A stretch of 52,644 nt of DNA from Clostridiales bacterium (GTDB lineage: Bacteria > Bacillota > Clostridia > Monoglobales > Monoglobaceae). A model generated the notes under the pieces. The model saw nothing but the letters and a program-made list of their open reading frames with translations, did not search any database and was not told the origin of the DNA. The translations under genes were made by a program, and so were the position numbers. Within the stretch, counting starts at the first letter, position 1, and each line of letters starts with the position of its first letter. This document shows positions 13,367 to 23,374 of the stretch, piece after piece. The DNA is taken from positions 1 through 52,644 of the forward strand of contig JAHZIG010000018.1 in the NCBI GenBank assembly GCA_019419865.1, read 5' to 3'.

Positions 13367-15736
13367 ATGGAAAACAAATCGCTTAAAACGCTTGAATATA
13401 CAAAGATACTGGTCATGCTGGAGCAGTACGCGAAAAACGACGCGGCTAAGGAGAGGGCGCGGTCCTTGAAACCGTCCAACAGCTACCGGGAAGTGGAGAA
13501 AAACCTGCTCGAGACGGACGCGGCGGTGACCATGTCCTTAAAATACGGCGCGCCCGACATACTCAGGGTAGAGGATCCGAGCGAGGCCTTTAAACGTCTC
13601 GAGATAGGCGGGGCGCTGTCGATGGCGGAGCTTTTGAATATTGCGAGACTGCTCAGAGCCGCGAGGATACTTAAAAGATACACTAAAGAACAGACCGGGA
13701 TACTGTCCGAGTATTTCGGTGAATTGATACCGAACAAGGCGTTCGAGGATAGGATAACGACGTCCATAATCTCGGAGGAGGAGATGGCGGATACCGCGAG
13801 CCCGGAGCTTGCGAATATCAGGCGCAGGATAAAAAACGCGGGCGCCAAGGTCAGAGACAGCCTCGACAGTATGATAAAGTCGCCGCATTACCGTAAATTC
13901 CTGCAGGAGCAGATCGTGACGATGAGGAATAACAGATACGTCGTTCCGGTCAAGGCGGAGCATAGAGGCGACGTGCCCGGACTCGTTCACGACATGTCTT
14001 CATCGGGCGGAACGGTATTTATCGAGCCGTCGAGCGTCGTAAACGCCAACAACGAACTGCACGAGCTGTCCATAAAGGAGAAGGCCGAGATAGAGAGGAT
14101 ATTATACGAACTTTCAAACGAGGCGGCCGAGATAGCCGAGGACTTAAAATACAGCTACGAGACGCTTACCGAGCTGGATTTTATATTCGCAAAATCCAAG
14201 CTCGCGCTGGATATGAAGGCGGTCTGTCCAAAGCTCAACGCCGAGGGCAGGATAAACATAATAAAAGGCCGACACCCGCTTATAGATAAGAATAAGATCG
14301 TTCCGATAGACGTAAATCTCGGTATAGACTTCGACAGCCTGATAGTTACCGGACCCAACACCGGAGGTAAGACCGTGGTCCTTAAGACGATAGGTCTGTT
14401 CTGTCTCATGACCCAGTCGGGGCTCCATATCCCGGCGGCGGACGAGAGCGAGATGGCGGTGTTTAGCGACGTATTCGCCGACATAGGCGACGAGCAGAGC
14501 ATAGAACAGAGCCTGTCCACGTTCTCCTCGCATATGAAGAACATAGTCGGTATAATGGATAAGATCGGTCCCAACACGCTGGCGCTCTTCGACGAGTTGG
14601 GAGCGGGAACCGACCCGGTTGAGGGCGCGGCGCTCGCCAACGCGATAATCGAGGAGATAAGAAAACGGGGCGCTAAGGTCGTCGCGACGACTCACTACAG
14701 CGAGCTCAAGCTGTATGCCATATCGACTCCGGGGGTCGAGAACGCGTCCTGCGAGTTCGACGTAAACACTCTCAGCCCGACGTATAAGCTGCTGATCGGC
14801 GTACCGGGCAAGAGCAACGCGTTCGCGATATCGAGCAAACTCGGACTTCCGGCGAGCATCATAGAACGCTCCAAGGAACTGCTCTCGGACGAGAATATCA
14901 AGTTCGAGGAAGCGCTCGGCAGGATAGAGCAGGACCGCAGGACTACCGAGAAAGAGCGCGCCGAACAGGAGCGGATGCGGCGGGAGATAGAGCGGCTCAA
15001 AAACGAACTTCAGCGCGAGCGCGACAAGATAACGAAGGAGAAGGACAGGATATTCGACAGGGCGAGGGAGCAGGCCGAGAAGATAATTACAAGAGCGCAG
15101 CAGGATACGGATCGGGCGCTCGAGGAGATCAAAGAGGCGCGGAAGGCCAAGGACGAGAAAGAGGCCCTGCGCGCGATGGAGGAAGTCCGCAAGGAACTTA
15201 AGCTAAAACAGAAGAAAAACGTCAGACCGGCGAGCAGGAGCGGTAAGCCGCGCAGGTCTAACGTAAACGTGAATACCTTAAAGCCGGGAGCCAACGTGCT
15301 GATCATGGATCTTAACGACAAGGGGAGCGTGCTGTCGGTCAATAAGGCCAACAACACCGCCCTGATCCAGGTGGGTATCATGAAGATAACCTCAAAGCTC
15401 GACAATATCCTCGTCTTGGAGGACGACGAGGGGATAAAGCCGAAGAGTTATTCGGCGCCTAAGACGACGGCGGGATTGAGTTCGGCCAGAAACGTAAAGA
15501 GCGAGGTCGACCTAAGAGGAATGACCCTCGAGGAGGCGGAGCTGGAGACCGACAAATTCCTCGACGAGTGCGCGATGGCGGGTCTCGGTACCGTGAGCAT
15601 AATCCACGGCAAAGGGACCGGAGTACTCAGACAGGGGATACAGGAGATGCTTCGCCATCATCCGCACGTCAGAAAGTTCAGACCGGGTAAGTTCGGCGAG
15701 GGCGATATGGGCGTTACGGTCGTGGAGATCAAGTGA
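13367..15736 (+). CDS. mutS2: MutS2 endonuclease / ribosome-rescue factor
   Basis: MutS2 is a MutS-like ATPase with a C-terminal nuclease. It suppresses homologous recombination, and in Bacillus it also splits collided ribosomes. At 789 residues it is full length. The helical lever domain is followed by the Walker A region GPNTGGKTVVLKTIGL (about 325-340), the Walker B region TLALFDELGAGTDPVEG (about 403-419) and a long Arg/Glu-rich coiled coil (about 515-615). A KOW-like stretch follows, then the Smr nuclease domain with VDLRGMTLEEAE (about 714-725) and the IIHGKGTGVLR loop (about 746-756). It lacks the mismatch-recognition domain, as expected. RBS GGGGG precedes the ATG; the promoter is at 13260-13288. 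Confidence 0.97.
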   Translation: MENKSLKTLEYTKILVMLEQYAKNDAAKERARSLKPSNSYREVEKNLLETDAAVTMSLKYGAPDILRVEDPSEAFKRLEIGGALSMAELLNIARLLRAARILKRYTKEQTGILSEYFGELIPNKAFEDRITTSIISEEEMADTASPELANIRRRIKNAGAKVRDSLDSMIKSPHYRKFLQEQIVTMRNNRYVVPVKAEHRGDVPGLVHDMSSSGGTVFIEPSSVVNANNELHELSIKEKAEIERILYELSNEAAEIAEDLKYSYETLTELDFIFAKSKLALDMKAVCPKLNAEGRINIIKGRHPLIDKNKIVPIDVNLGIDFDSLIVTGPNTGGKTVVLKTIGLFCLMTQSGLHIPAADESEMAVFSDVFADIGDEQSIEQSLSTFSSHMKNIVGIMDKIGPNTLALFDELGAGTDPVEGAALANAIIEEIRKRGAKVVATTHYSELKLYAISTPGVENASCEFDVNTLSPTYKLLIGVPGKSNAFAISSKLGLPASIIERSKELLSDENIKFEEALGRIEQDRRTTEKERAEQERMRREIERLKNELQRERDKITKEKDRIFDRAREQAEKIITRAQQDTDRALEEIKEARKAKDEKEALRAMEEVRKELKLKQKKNVRPASRSGKPRRSNVNVNTLKPGANVLIMDLNDKGSVLSVNKANNTALIQVGIMKITSKLDNILVLEDDEGIKPKSYSAPKTTAGLSSARNVKSEVDLRGMTLEEAELETDKFLDECAMAGLGTVSIIHGKGTGVLRQGIQEMLRHHPHVRKFRPGKFGEGDMGVTVVEIK

Positions 15737-15938
15737 TCCGACTCGATATATCGGCGTTATAATTGGATATTGATTAAAAAGCGGACATAGTACGGCGCCA
15801 ACACAAAAAATAAGTATAAATTGTATAAAAGGTGTTGTATTTTGGTTGTTTTAGTGATAAAATATAATGGCGTCTTTCTAAATGGGCGCGAACATAAGAA
15901 TTCGACGATAAAACTAATTAGTTCAGGGAGATATAATA

Positions 15939-17645
15939 ATGTTAAATAAGAAGTGGCTGCTTAAGGAATTTGATAAGAACAGGGTGGTTGAGATGTCCAA
16001 GACGTTTCGGATATCGCCCCTGACCGCGATTATTCTTTATAACAGAAATATACGGGACGACGAGACGATAGAGAGCTTTTTGACCCGTAACTTAGGGGTC
16101 ATGCACGATCCGTTTCTGATGAAAGATATGCACAAGGCGGCGGAACGTATCAAGGCGGCCAAGAGGAATAATGAAAAGATAACCATTTACGGAGACTATG
16201 ACGTGGACGGCATAACGTCCATCGCTATTCTTTACAAATATTTGGCGGAGAACCATATTGACGTGGACTACTATGTGCCCGACAGGATGCAGGAGGGCTA
16301 CGGCGTTAACCGCGACGCCCTCGACAAGATCAAGGCCAACGGCTCGAATCTTATCATAACCGTGGACACGGGAATAACCGCGGTCGAAGAATGTCAGTAC
16401 GCCAAGACGATAGGTCTGGACGTGATAATAACCGACCACCACGAATGTAAGGAGCAGATACCGGACGCGTACGCGGCGATAGACCCCAAGCGGAAGGATT
16501 GTTCGTATCCGTTTAAGAATCTCGCGGGCGTGGGCGTCGTGTTCAAGCTGATCCAGGCGCTGAGCGTCGGCGTACCGCTTAACAAACTGATGGACAAATA
16601 CGCGGATCTGATGTGTCTCGGCACGGTGGCGGACATCTCGCCGCTCATAGACGAGAACAGAGTCATAGTCACGGAGGGTCTAAAACGCTACAGACATACC
16701 AAGAACATAGGCCTTAAGGCGCTGATAGACGTATCGACCAAGGGCAAGGAGATAACCACCTCGACTATCGGTTACACGATAGCGCCCCGCATAAACGCGA
16801 GCGGAAGGCTGGGCTGCGCGTCTACGAGCGTGGAGCTGTTCTTGACCGACGACGAGGAAAAGGCGAAGGAGCTCGCCGACTCGCTGTGTCACGAGAACCA
16901 GCTGCGCCAGCAGACCGAGCAGAAGATGTTTAAAGAGGCGCTCGAGTATCTGGAGGAGCATCCGGAGGTCAAGGAGGATAAAATAATAATAATCCCCCAC
17001 GAGAACTGGCATCACGGTATAGTGGGTATAGTTTCGTCAAAGATAACCGAAAAGTTCTATAAACCCTCGATACTGTTCGCGATAGACGGCGACGAGGCTA
17101 AGGGCAGCGGCAGGAGCGTCACCGGCTTCAATCTCTTCGGAGCGCTCGAATACAGCAGCGGTCTGCTCGAAAAGTTCGGCGGTCACGAGCTTGCGGCCGG
17201 TCTTACCATAAAGACGGACAACATAGAGGCGTTCAGGGAAAAGATAAACGAGTTTGCAAAGGATCATATGGACGACGAGATACTCACGCCCACAATATCC
17301 TTAGACGCCGCGATCAAGGTCAACTATATCACGCTGGATACCGTGCACGATATTAATAAACTCCAGCCGTTCGGCGTTAACAACCCGACCCCGACGTTCG
17401 CGGTCAGAAATATAAAGATCCACCGCATAAGCGTCATGAGCGAGGGACGTCATCTGAGAATGACGCTGTTTAAGGACGGAAAGTATCTTGATTCGGTCGG
17501 ATTCGGAATGGGCGAATTTTACAGTTACTTAAACGAAGGCGACTATATAGACGTGGCTTTCGCGCTGGATATAAACGACTATAAGGGTTTTCAGAACGTG
17601 CAGCTGATACTTAAGGATATAAAAGAGGCCAATACGGCTATATGA
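15939..17645 (+). CDS. recJ: Single-stranded-DNA exonuclease RecJ
   Basis: RecJ is a 5'-3' exonuclease for single-stranded DNA in recombination and repair. The DHH phosphoesterase core is visible: YGDYDVDGITSIAIL (about residues 84-98), ITVDTGITAVEE (about 139-150), IITDHHECKEQIPDAYAAID (about 160-179) and the later CLGTVADISPL. The DHHA1 substrate-binding domain contains FGGHELAAGL near residue 412. The protein ends after an OB-like C-terminal domain and lacks the longer extensions of some Firmicutes RecJ proteins (568 residues against about 700-780 in Bacillus). The ribosome binding site AGGGAG lies about 8 bases before the ATG. A possible terminator follows at 17698-17742. Confidence 0.95.
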   Translation: MLNKKWLLKEFDKNRVVEMSKTFRISPLTAIILYNRNIRDDETIESFLTRNLGVMHDPFLMKDMHKAAERIKAAKRNNEKITIYGDYDVDGITSIAILYKYLAENHIDVDYYVPDRMQEGYGVNRDALDKIKANGSNLIITVDTGITAVEECQYAKTIGLDVIITDHHECKEQIPDAYAAIDPKRKDCSYPFKNLAGVGVVFKLIQALSVGVPLNKLMDKYADLMCLGTVADISPLIDENRVIVTEGLKRYRHTKNIGLKALIDVSTKGKEITTSTIGYTIAPRINASGRLGCASTSVELFLTDDEEKAKELADSLCHENQLRQQTEQKMFKEALEYLEEHPEVKEDKIIIIPHENWHHGIVGIVSSKITEKFYKPSILFAIDGDEAKGSGRSVTGFNLFGALEYSSGLLEKFGGHELAAGLTIKTDNIEAFREKINEFAKDHMDDEILTPTISLDAAIKVNYITLDTVHDINKLQPFGVNNPTPTFAVRNIKIHRISVMSEGRHLRMTLFKDGKYLDSVGFGMGEFYSYLNEGDYIDVAFALDINDYKGFQNVQLILKDIKEANTAI

Positions 17646-17697
17646 CCATATAAAATTAAATAATAAGCGCATAGTTAGATGAAAATAAGACGAATAT

Positions 17698-17742
17698 AGG
17701 TCTTGCCCCGATAAGTAATTAAGGAGCGAGACCTGTTTGTTT
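17698..17742 (+). terminator. Probable terminator after recJ
   Basis: AGGTCTTGC (17698-17706) pairs with GCGAGACCT (17726-17734), nine pairs with one wobble, followed by GTTTGTTT. The 19-base loop and broken T run make it moderate evidence. Confidence 0.5.
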
Positions 17743-17811
17743 AAACGGAAGGTTGGAGCTAAGGTAAACCCGGGTAGAGATTAATTTGCGTTGTTAAGGA
17801 GGCGTATCGAT

Positions 17812-20010
17812 ATGACGAAAACAGCAGACAGAACCGAGCTTTCATCATTGATCGAGCTGATAAGAAAGTATAATAAAAACGGGGATTTGTCTATGGTGGA
17901 GAAGGCGTATAATTACGCCGTTGAAAAACACGCCGGACAGAAGAGAAAATCGGGCGAGCCGTTTGTCAATCATCCGATAAACGTCGCCTGTATAATCGCC
18001 GAGATGGAGTTCGACACCGACTCCATATGCGCCGCCCTGCTTCACGACGTGGTAGAGGACACCGACGCCACCCGAGAGGACATAGTGCGGGAGTTCAGCC
18101 CGACTATCGCCGAACTGGTGGACGGCGTGACCAAACTCAGCAAGATCCCCTATACCTCTAAGGAGGAGCAGCAGATAGAAAGCCTCAGGAAGATGTTCTT
18201 CGCTATGGCTAAGGACGTGCGCGTCATAGTAATAAAGCTCGCCGACCGTTTGCATAATATGCGGACTCTTAAATATATGAAAGAAGACCGCCAGAGAGCT
18301 ATATCGAGGGAGACGCTCGAGGTATACGCCCCGCTTGCGCACCGTCTCGGTATGTCCAAGGTAAAGGGCGAACTCGAGGATCTGGCGCTCAGATATATAG
18401 ACCCGATAGGCTACTACGAGATAGTGGACGACATCGCCCAAAAGCGCGAGGAGCGGGAAAAGTATATCGAAGAGATAATAGAGATAATCGAAGCGAAGAT
18501 GGACGAGATAAATATAAAGGCGCATATAGAGGGCAGGGCTAAGCATTTCTACAGCATATACAGAAAGATGTTTATGCAAAACAAGACCATAGACGAGATA
18601 TACGACCTGTTCGCGGTCAGAGTTATAGTCGACACCGTGGCCGACTGCTACGCGGCGCTCGGCATGGTGCACGAACTGTTCAAACCGATGCCGGGACGGT
18701 TCAAGGATTATATAGCTATGCCTAAGCCGAATATGTACCAGTCGCTGCATTCGACGATGATAGGACCTAACGGAACGCCGTTCGAGATACAGATACGCAC
18801 CTGGGAGATGCACAGGACGGCCGAGAACGGTATAGCGGCGCACTGGAAGTATAAAGAGGGCAAGAGCGGCGTGTCGGACATGGACGACAAGCTGTCGTGG
18901 ATAAAACAGCTTTTGGAGATACAGAAGGATATGACCTCGCCCGAGGACTTTATGCATACGCTGAAGATAGATATGTTCAGCGACGAGGTGTTCGTATTCA
19001 CGCCGAGAGGCGACGTTGTGAGCCTGCCGGTCGGTTCCACGCCGATAGACTTTGCGTATTCGATACATTCCGCGGTCGGGAACAGGATGACCGGGGCGAA
19101 AATAAACGGGAAGATAGTTCCGCTCTCCCACGAGCTGGAAAACGGCGATATCGTTGAGGTCATAACCTCTTCGGTGACGCACGGACCCAAGATAGACTGG
19201 CTTAAGATATGTAAGACCTCTCAGGCTAAGAATAAGATAAACCAGTGGTTCAAGAAGCTCAACCGAGACGAGAATATCCAAAAGGGCAGAGAGACGATCG
19301 AGAAAGAGCTGAATAAGATCATGGCTCCGACGTCGTTCCTGGACGATAAGGATTTCGTCAATCCACTGCTCAGAAAATACGGCTTCAACGACATAAACGA
19401 CCTGTACGCGGCGGTCGGCTACGGCAGTACCAACGCCAACAGGTTTGTGACCCGGTTCAAGACCGAATGTAAGAATAGACTCCTCAGAGAGGACGCGATC
19501 GATCCGGCCGAGGTCGTGCCCATGACCGTCAAGACCACGTCGAGACCCAATACCAGCGGCGTGGAGGTCGAGGGTATAGACAACTGCCTGATAAGGTTCT
19601 CGCACTGCTGCAACCCGGTGCCGGGCGACGAGATAGTGGGCTACGTCACAAGGGGCAGAGGCGTCGCGATCCACAGAGCCGACTGCATAAATATGCTTCA
19701 GGCCACCGCGGACGAGGAGGAGAGCAAGCGCCTGATCCCCGTTCACTGGGCGGGCGAGGCGAGTTCTTCGTCCTTTAAGTCGAGCCTCACGATCACAGCG
19801 TCAGACAGGGCGAACCTGCTTATCGACATCATGAGCCAGATAAGCGAGAACAAAATACCGGTGACCAACGTGAACGCGAGGACGAGCAAGAGCGACCTGG
19901 CGGTGATAGACGTCACGATGGAGATAAGCTCTACCGACCAGCTCGATAAGGTGATAACAAAAATAAAGAACCAGCCCGGTATAATATCCGTCTCAAGAAA
20001 GAGACAGTGA
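17812..20010 (+). CDS. relA: Bifunctional (p)ppGpp synthetase/hydrolase Rel
   Basis: Rel makes and degrades the stringent-response alarmone (p)ppGpp. The HD hydrolase domain has intact HD and ED pairs (LLHDVVEDTD, about residues 77-86). The synthetase domain contains GRFKDYIAMPKPNMYQSLHS; its RFKD sequence matches the RXKD motif of bifunctional enzymes, not the EXDD of monofunctional RelA. A TGS domain follows (VFVFTPRGDVVSLPVGSTP), then a conserved-cysteine region (HCCNPVPGDEIVGYVTRGRG) and a C-terminal ACT domain. The ATG at 17812 is chosen because AAGGAGG lies 9 bases upstream; the longer frame from TTG 17791 includes that ribosome binding site. Length is 732 residues. The MBL gene follows 33 bases later. 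Confidence 0.97.
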   Translation: MTKTADRTELSSLIELIRKYNKNGDLSMVEKAYNYAVEKHAGQKRKSGEPFVNHPINVACIIAEMEFDTDSICAALLHDVVEDTDATREDIVREFSPTIAELVDGVTKLSKIPYTSKEEQQIESLRKMFFAMAKDVRVIVIKLADRLHNMRTLKYMKEDRQRAISRETLEVYAPLAHRLGMSKVKGELEDLALRYIDPIGYYEIVDDIAQKREEREKYIEEIIEIIEAKMDEINIKAHIEGRAKHFYSIYRKMFMQNKTIDEIYDLFAVRVIVDTVADCYAALGMVHELFKPMPGRFKDYIAMPKPNMYQSLHSTMIGPNGTPFEIQIRTWEMHRTAENGIAAHWKYKEGKSGVSDMDDKLSWIKQLLEIQKDMTSPEDFMHTLKIDMFSDEVFVFTPRGDVVSLPVGSTPIDFAYSIHSAVGNRMTGAKINGKIVPLSHELENGDIVEVITSSVTHGPKIDWLKICKTSQAKNKINQWFKKLNRDENIQKGRETIEKELNKIMAPTSFLDDKDFVNPLLRKYGFNDINDLYAAVGYGSTNANRFVTRFKTECKNRLLREDAIDPAEVVPMTVKTTSRPNTSGVEVEGIDNCLIRFSHCCNPVPGDEIVGYVTRGRGVAIHRADCINMLQATADEEESKRLIPVHWAGEASSSSFKSSLTITASDRANLLIDIMSQISENKIPVTNVNARTSKSDLAVIDVTMEISSTDQLDKVITKIKNQPGIISVSRKRQ

Positions 20011-20043
20011 CGAAAAAATTAAACTTTTGCGGGGGTAAATTTG

Positions 20044-20679
20044 ATGAAAATAAAAACTTTGGTACTCGGCGGACTTGAGAACAACTGCTACCTGCTTATA
20101 TGCGAAAACGGCGCTTTGACGCCGGCTCCGGCTATACTGATAGACGCCGCGGCGGACGCCGACCGGATAATCGCGGAGACGGAAAAACTCGGCGCGAGCC
20201 TTAAAAAGATAATCATAACCCACGGTCACTACGACCATATAGGCGCGCTTTCAGAACTTGTTTCTAAGACCGGCGCCGAGGTGATCGCGCATAAGAACTG
20301 CGCCGGATTTTTAGGCGACGGGAATTTAAATCTCGCGTCCGACTTCGGAAGAAAGGCTGATAAAGTAAAGGTCGATACCGAGGTTGACGACGGCGATACG
20401 ATCCACACCGAGGACGGGGATATAAAAGTTCTGTATACGCCGGGACATACCTCGGACAGCATAAGCCTGCTCTATAATAATTACGCGTTCGTAGGCGACC
20501 TGTTGTTCTACAGGAGCGTGGGCAGGACCGATTTCCCGACCGGGAATATGCAGACCGAGATAAATTCCATCAAGAAAAAGATCATGACCTTAGACGATAG
20601 TACGGTCGTGTATCCGGGTCACGGTCCGGCGACCAACGTGGGAGACGAACGGAAATATAATCCGTATCTGTACGCGTAG
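20044..20679 (+). CDS. MBL-fold metallo-hydrolase, glyoxalase II-like
   Basis: This is a small metallo-beta-lactamase-fold hydrolase of 211 residues. The binuclear metal motif HGHYDH (about 60-65) and the later PGHTSDS and YPGHGPAT histidines (about 134 and 197) are present. The overall size and spacing match YcbL/YqgX-type glyoxalase II-like thioesterases, which often follow relA in Firmicutes. The ATG at 20044 is preferred over TTG 20041 from its spacing to GGGGG. The 33-base distance suggests co-transcription with rel. The natural substrate is not known. Confidence 0.92.
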   Translation: MKIKTLVLGGLENNCYLLICENGALTPAPAILIDAAADADRIIAETEKLGASLKKIIITHGHYDHIGALSELVSKTGAEVIAHKNCAGFLGDGNLNLASDFGRKADKVKVDTEVDDGDTIHTEDGDIKVLYTPGHTSDSISLLYNNYAFVGDLLFYRSVGRTDFPTGNMQTEINSIKKKIMTLDDSTVVYPGHGPATNVGDERKYNPYLYA

Positions 20680-20808
20680 AAGAGCGCGCTTTTCGAGCCG
20701 AAGGAGGTCGACGCGTATACGGCGGCAGAGAGCGCTTAAGCGCCGCGGACGAAAGCGGCGCGGATATATCGAGAGTGAAGAGTTTTAGGATAGAGGGAAA
20801 TATTTAGT

Positions 20809-21999
20809 ATGATAGATACGACGGAAAATAACGGCGGCGCAAAGCCGTGGGGAATACTGACCGGGATAAGACCCGCCAAGATAGCGGTCAAGGCGCTGAG
20901 AGAGGGGAAGTCCCCGGAGGCGGTCGTCGAATACTTCGTTAAAGAATGCGGAGCGAATCTTTCAAAGGCTAATCTCGCGCTCGAGGTAGCCCTGACGGAA
21001 GCGCCGATAATCGATAAGATGTATCCGGACGGAGTAAGCCTGTATATTGGGATACCTTTCTGCCCGAGCAGATGCCTGTATTGTTCTTTCGTGACCAACG
21101 GTACCGAGAGGGCGCGCAGGCTCATGCCCGAATATATAGAGGCGCTGAAAAAAGAGATACGGTACGTATCCGAAATAGTAAAGCAAAACGGCGACAGGAT
21201 AGAGACTGTGTACATAGGCGGAGGGACTCCGACGACGCTGACCCCGGAGCTTCTTGAAGATATGCTTAAATGTTTATACGAGTATAACGACTTATCCTGC
21301 GTAAAGGAGTTTACCGTCGAGGCGGGGCGGCCCGACACTATAACCGAAGAGAAACTCAGGATCCTTAAGAACTACGGAGTCGGGAGGATAAGCATAAATC
21401 CTCAGACGATGAACGACGAGACCTTGAAGGTCATAGGCAGAAAACACAGCGTCGCGGATATCATCGAGGCGTTCTATCTTGCGAGACGCTGCGGCTTCGA
21501 CGATATAAATATGGATCTGATCGCGGGTCTGCCGGGAGAGGATTTCGAGATGTTCAAGCATAGCCTCGAGGAAGTCGAAAAGCTCTCGCCCGAGGACGCT
21601 ACGGTGCATACGCTGAGCATAAAACGCTCCTCGATCCTAAACGAATACCGCGACAGCTACAGAATGACCGACGGCGAAGAGGTTTCGAGGATGGTGGATT
21701 ATGCGAGAGAGTATATGAAATCGCGCGGCAAGATACCGTATTATATGTACCGCCAGAAGAACCAGCTCGGGAATCTTGAGAACGTGGCCTACTGCAAGAA
21801 AGGGCATGAATCGCTGTATAATATTTATATAATGGAAGAGCTTCAGACGATAATCTCGATGGGCTCCGGCGGAGTTACAAAGACGGTGGACAGAGAGACC
21901 GACAGGATAGAGCGGATATTCAACGTCAAGGAGGCCAAGGACTATATCGAGCGTTTAGACGAGATGCTCGAGCGGAAGTCGGTCCTTATTCGCAAGTAG
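20809..21999 (+). CDS. hemZ: HemZ-like coproporphyrinogen dehydrogenase (radical SAM)
   Basis: The protein belongs to the HemN/HemZ radical SAM group. It begins with the HemZ-specific segment PWGILTGIRPAKIAVKAL (about residues 13-30). The [4Fe-4S]/SAM motif CPSRCLYCSF (about 85-94) then appears, followed by VYIGGGTPTTLTPE (about 126-139) and a NMDLIAGLPGEDFEMF segment typical of the family. Classical HemZ proteins are near 490-500 residues with an N-terminal extension; this one has 396 and starts right at the conserved segment, with an in-frame TAG six codons upstream, so the extension is truly absent. The role in haem synthesis is therefore inferred by homology only. No other haem gene is nearby. 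A strong terminator follows at 22044-22077. Confidence 0.85.
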   Translation: MIDTTENNGGAKPWGILTGIRPAKIAVKALREGKSPEAVVEYFVKECGANLSKANLALEVALTEAPIIDKMYPDGVSLYIGIPFCPSRCLYCSFVTNGTERARRLMPEYIEALKKEIRYVSEIVKQNGDRIETVYIGGGTPTTLTPELLEDMLKCLYEYNDLSCVKEFTVEAGRPDTITEEKLRILKNYGVGRISINPQTMNDETLKVIGRKHSVADIIEAFYLARRCGFDDINMDLIAGLPGEDFEMFKHSLEEVEKLSPEDATVHTLSIKRSSILNEYRDSYRMTDGEEVSRMVDYAREYMKSRGKIPYYMYRQKNQLGNLENVAYCKKGHESLYNIYIMEELQTIISMGSGGVTKTVDRETDRIERIFNVKEAKDYIERLDEMLERKSVLIRK

Positions 22000-22043
22000 T
22001 TGCGGCGCGGCGGAAGATTTTTGTTCTGCGAATTTATATTTTT

Positions 22044-22077
22044 GAGCGTGTCGGACAGCGATACGCTCTTTAAATTT
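22044..22077 (+). terminator. Intrinsic terminator after hemZ
   Basis: GAGCGTGTCG (22044-22053) pairs with CGATACGCTC (22059-22068), ten pairs with one wobble and a five-base loop, followed by TTTAAATTT. Confidence 0.8.
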
Positions 22078-22198
22078 GTAGAAACTGCCGGAATATACAG
22101 AAAAAAGAAGGTTTTATACGGCGGAAAATCAGTAGTTTTGTACTAAGTCATTGCGCATTTGGCTGAAGATGTTTGTTTGCCATGCGTCAATAAACCGC

Positions 22199-22227
22199 TT
22201 GACATGTTTAAAGCGCTAAATTATAAT
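22199..22227 (+). promoter_or_regulatory. Consensus sigma-A promoter of recA
   Basis: TTGACA (22199-22204) and TATAAT (22222-22227) match consensus at all twelve positions with a 17-base spacer, the strongest promoter in the window. Confidence 0.92.
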
Positions 22228-22301
22228 ACTTATATATTGAACGTTTCATATAATTATGGAATAATTTCAGCTATGGTTTTAAACGGAGGATATTATAAAA
22301 T

Positions 22302-23369
22302 ATGAATGAAGAAAAGAAAAAGGCGCTCGACAGCGTTTTTAGTCAGATAGAAAAGCAATTCGGCGCGGGTTCGGTCATGCGTCTCGGCGACAAGAGCGAT
22401 ACGGGCGTGGAGGTCATACCCACAGGCGCGCTCTCGCTGGATATCGCGCTCGGCGTCGGCGGACTGCCGAGAGGCAGGATAATCGAGATCTACGGACCGG
22501 AGTCGTCGGGTAAGACTACGGTCGCGCTGCACGTCGTGGCCGAGGTCCAGAAGATGGGCGGAGAAGCGGCGTTTATCGACGCGGAGCACGCGCTCGATCC
22601 GATATACGCCGAAAAACTCGGCGTTAAGATAGACGATCTTATCGTTTCGCAGCCGGACACCGGAGAGCAGGCGCTCGAGATAACCGAGCAGCTTATCAGA
22701 AGCGGAGCGATAGACGTTATAGTTATCGACTCGGTCGCGGCGCTCGTTCCCAAGGCGGAGATAGAAGGACTCATGGGCGATTCCCACGTGGGACTTCAGG
22801 CGAGACTCATGTCTCAGGCGCTCAGAAAGCTGACGAGCGTAATCGCTAAGTCCAAGACTACGGCGATATTTATAAACCAGCTCAGAGAAAAGGTCGGCGT
22901 TATGTTCGGCAGCCCCGAGACGACCGCCGGCGGCCGCGCGCTCAAGTTCTACGCGTCGGTCCGTCTCGACGTCAGAAGGGTGGAATCGTTCAAGAGCGAC
23001 GGCGAGGTAGCCGGAAACAGAACAAAAGTCAAGGTCGTCAAAAACAAGGTCGCGCCGCCGTTTAAGGAGGCCGAATTCGATATAGTCTACGGAGAGGGCA
23101 TCTCGAAAGAGGGTAATATCCTCGACGTCGGAGTCGATCTCGAGATCGTAAAGAAGAGCGGTTCCTGGTTCAGCTACGACGGCAACCGACTTGGACAGGG
23201 CAGAGAAGCGGTCAAAAAGGTATTTAAGGAAAATCCCGAGCTTTGCCTCGAGATAGAGAACAAGATAAGAGAAAAGGCCGGATTGCCGACGATAGGCGAA
23301 GAGGATTCCATCTCGCTGTCCGATAAGGAGATCGTCGCTATCGAGAAGCCGAAGTCTAAGAAGAAGTAA
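22302..23369 (+). CDS. recA: Recombinase RecA
   Basis: RecA forms the strand-exchange filament and the co-protease that triggers SOS. The 355-residue protein has Walker [10 protein letters not shown] (65-73), the Walker B region [17 protein letters not shown], loop L1 [20 protein letters not shown], loop L2 [20 protein letters not shown] and the [14 protein letters not shown] segment. The C-terminal tail is basic (EKPKSKKK), unlike the acidic tail of E. coli RecA. The ribosome binding site GGAGG and a full-consensus promoter predict high expression. recX follows after 5 bases, the common arrangement in which RecX tunes RecA. Confidence 0.99.
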   Translation: MNEEKKKALDSVFSQIEKQFGAGSVMRLGDKSDTGVEVIPTGALSLDIALGVGGLPRGRIIEIYGPESSGKTTVALHVVAEVQKMGGEAAFIDAEHALDPIYAEKLGVKIDDLIVSQPDTGEQALEITEQLIRSGAIDVIVIDSVAALVPKAEIEGLMGDSHVGLQARLMSQALRKLTSVIAKSKTTAIFINQLREKVGVMFGSPETTAGGRALKFYASVRLDVRRVESFKSDGEVAGNRTKVKVVKNKVAPPFKEAEFDIVYGEGISKEGNILDVGVDLEIVKKSGSWFSYDGNRLGQGREAVKKVFKENPELCLEIENKIREKAGLPTIGEEDSISLSDKEIVAIEKPKSKKK

Positions 23370-23374
23370 TCGAT

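Larger units (their letters stand above)
22000..22301. other. hemZ terminator and recA promoter region
   Basis: It contains the hemZ terminator (22044-22077) and the recA promoter (22199-22227). About 75 bases separate the promoter from the recA ATG. I see no palindrome matching the Firmicutes LexA box (CGAAC-N4-GTTCG). Confidence 0.6.

Noticed and set aside
17791..17811. Longer rel start at TTG 17791
   Set aside because: The extra codons include the ribosome binding site AAGGAGG of the ATG at 17812.
17845..19746. Long minus-strand open frame of 633 codons opposite rel
   Set aside because: It has no ribosome binding site or promoter, its composition is a Arg/Tyr/His-rich mirror of the rel coding frame, and the plus-strand gene is unmistakable. 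The same holds for long antisense frames opposite recA (22293-23471), fabF (31399-32712) and hppA (4074-4964).
22000..22301. LexA/SOS box upstream of recA
   Set aside because: GAACGTTTC near 22239 is only a partial half-site arrangement; no CGAAC-N4-GTTCG palindrome is present.
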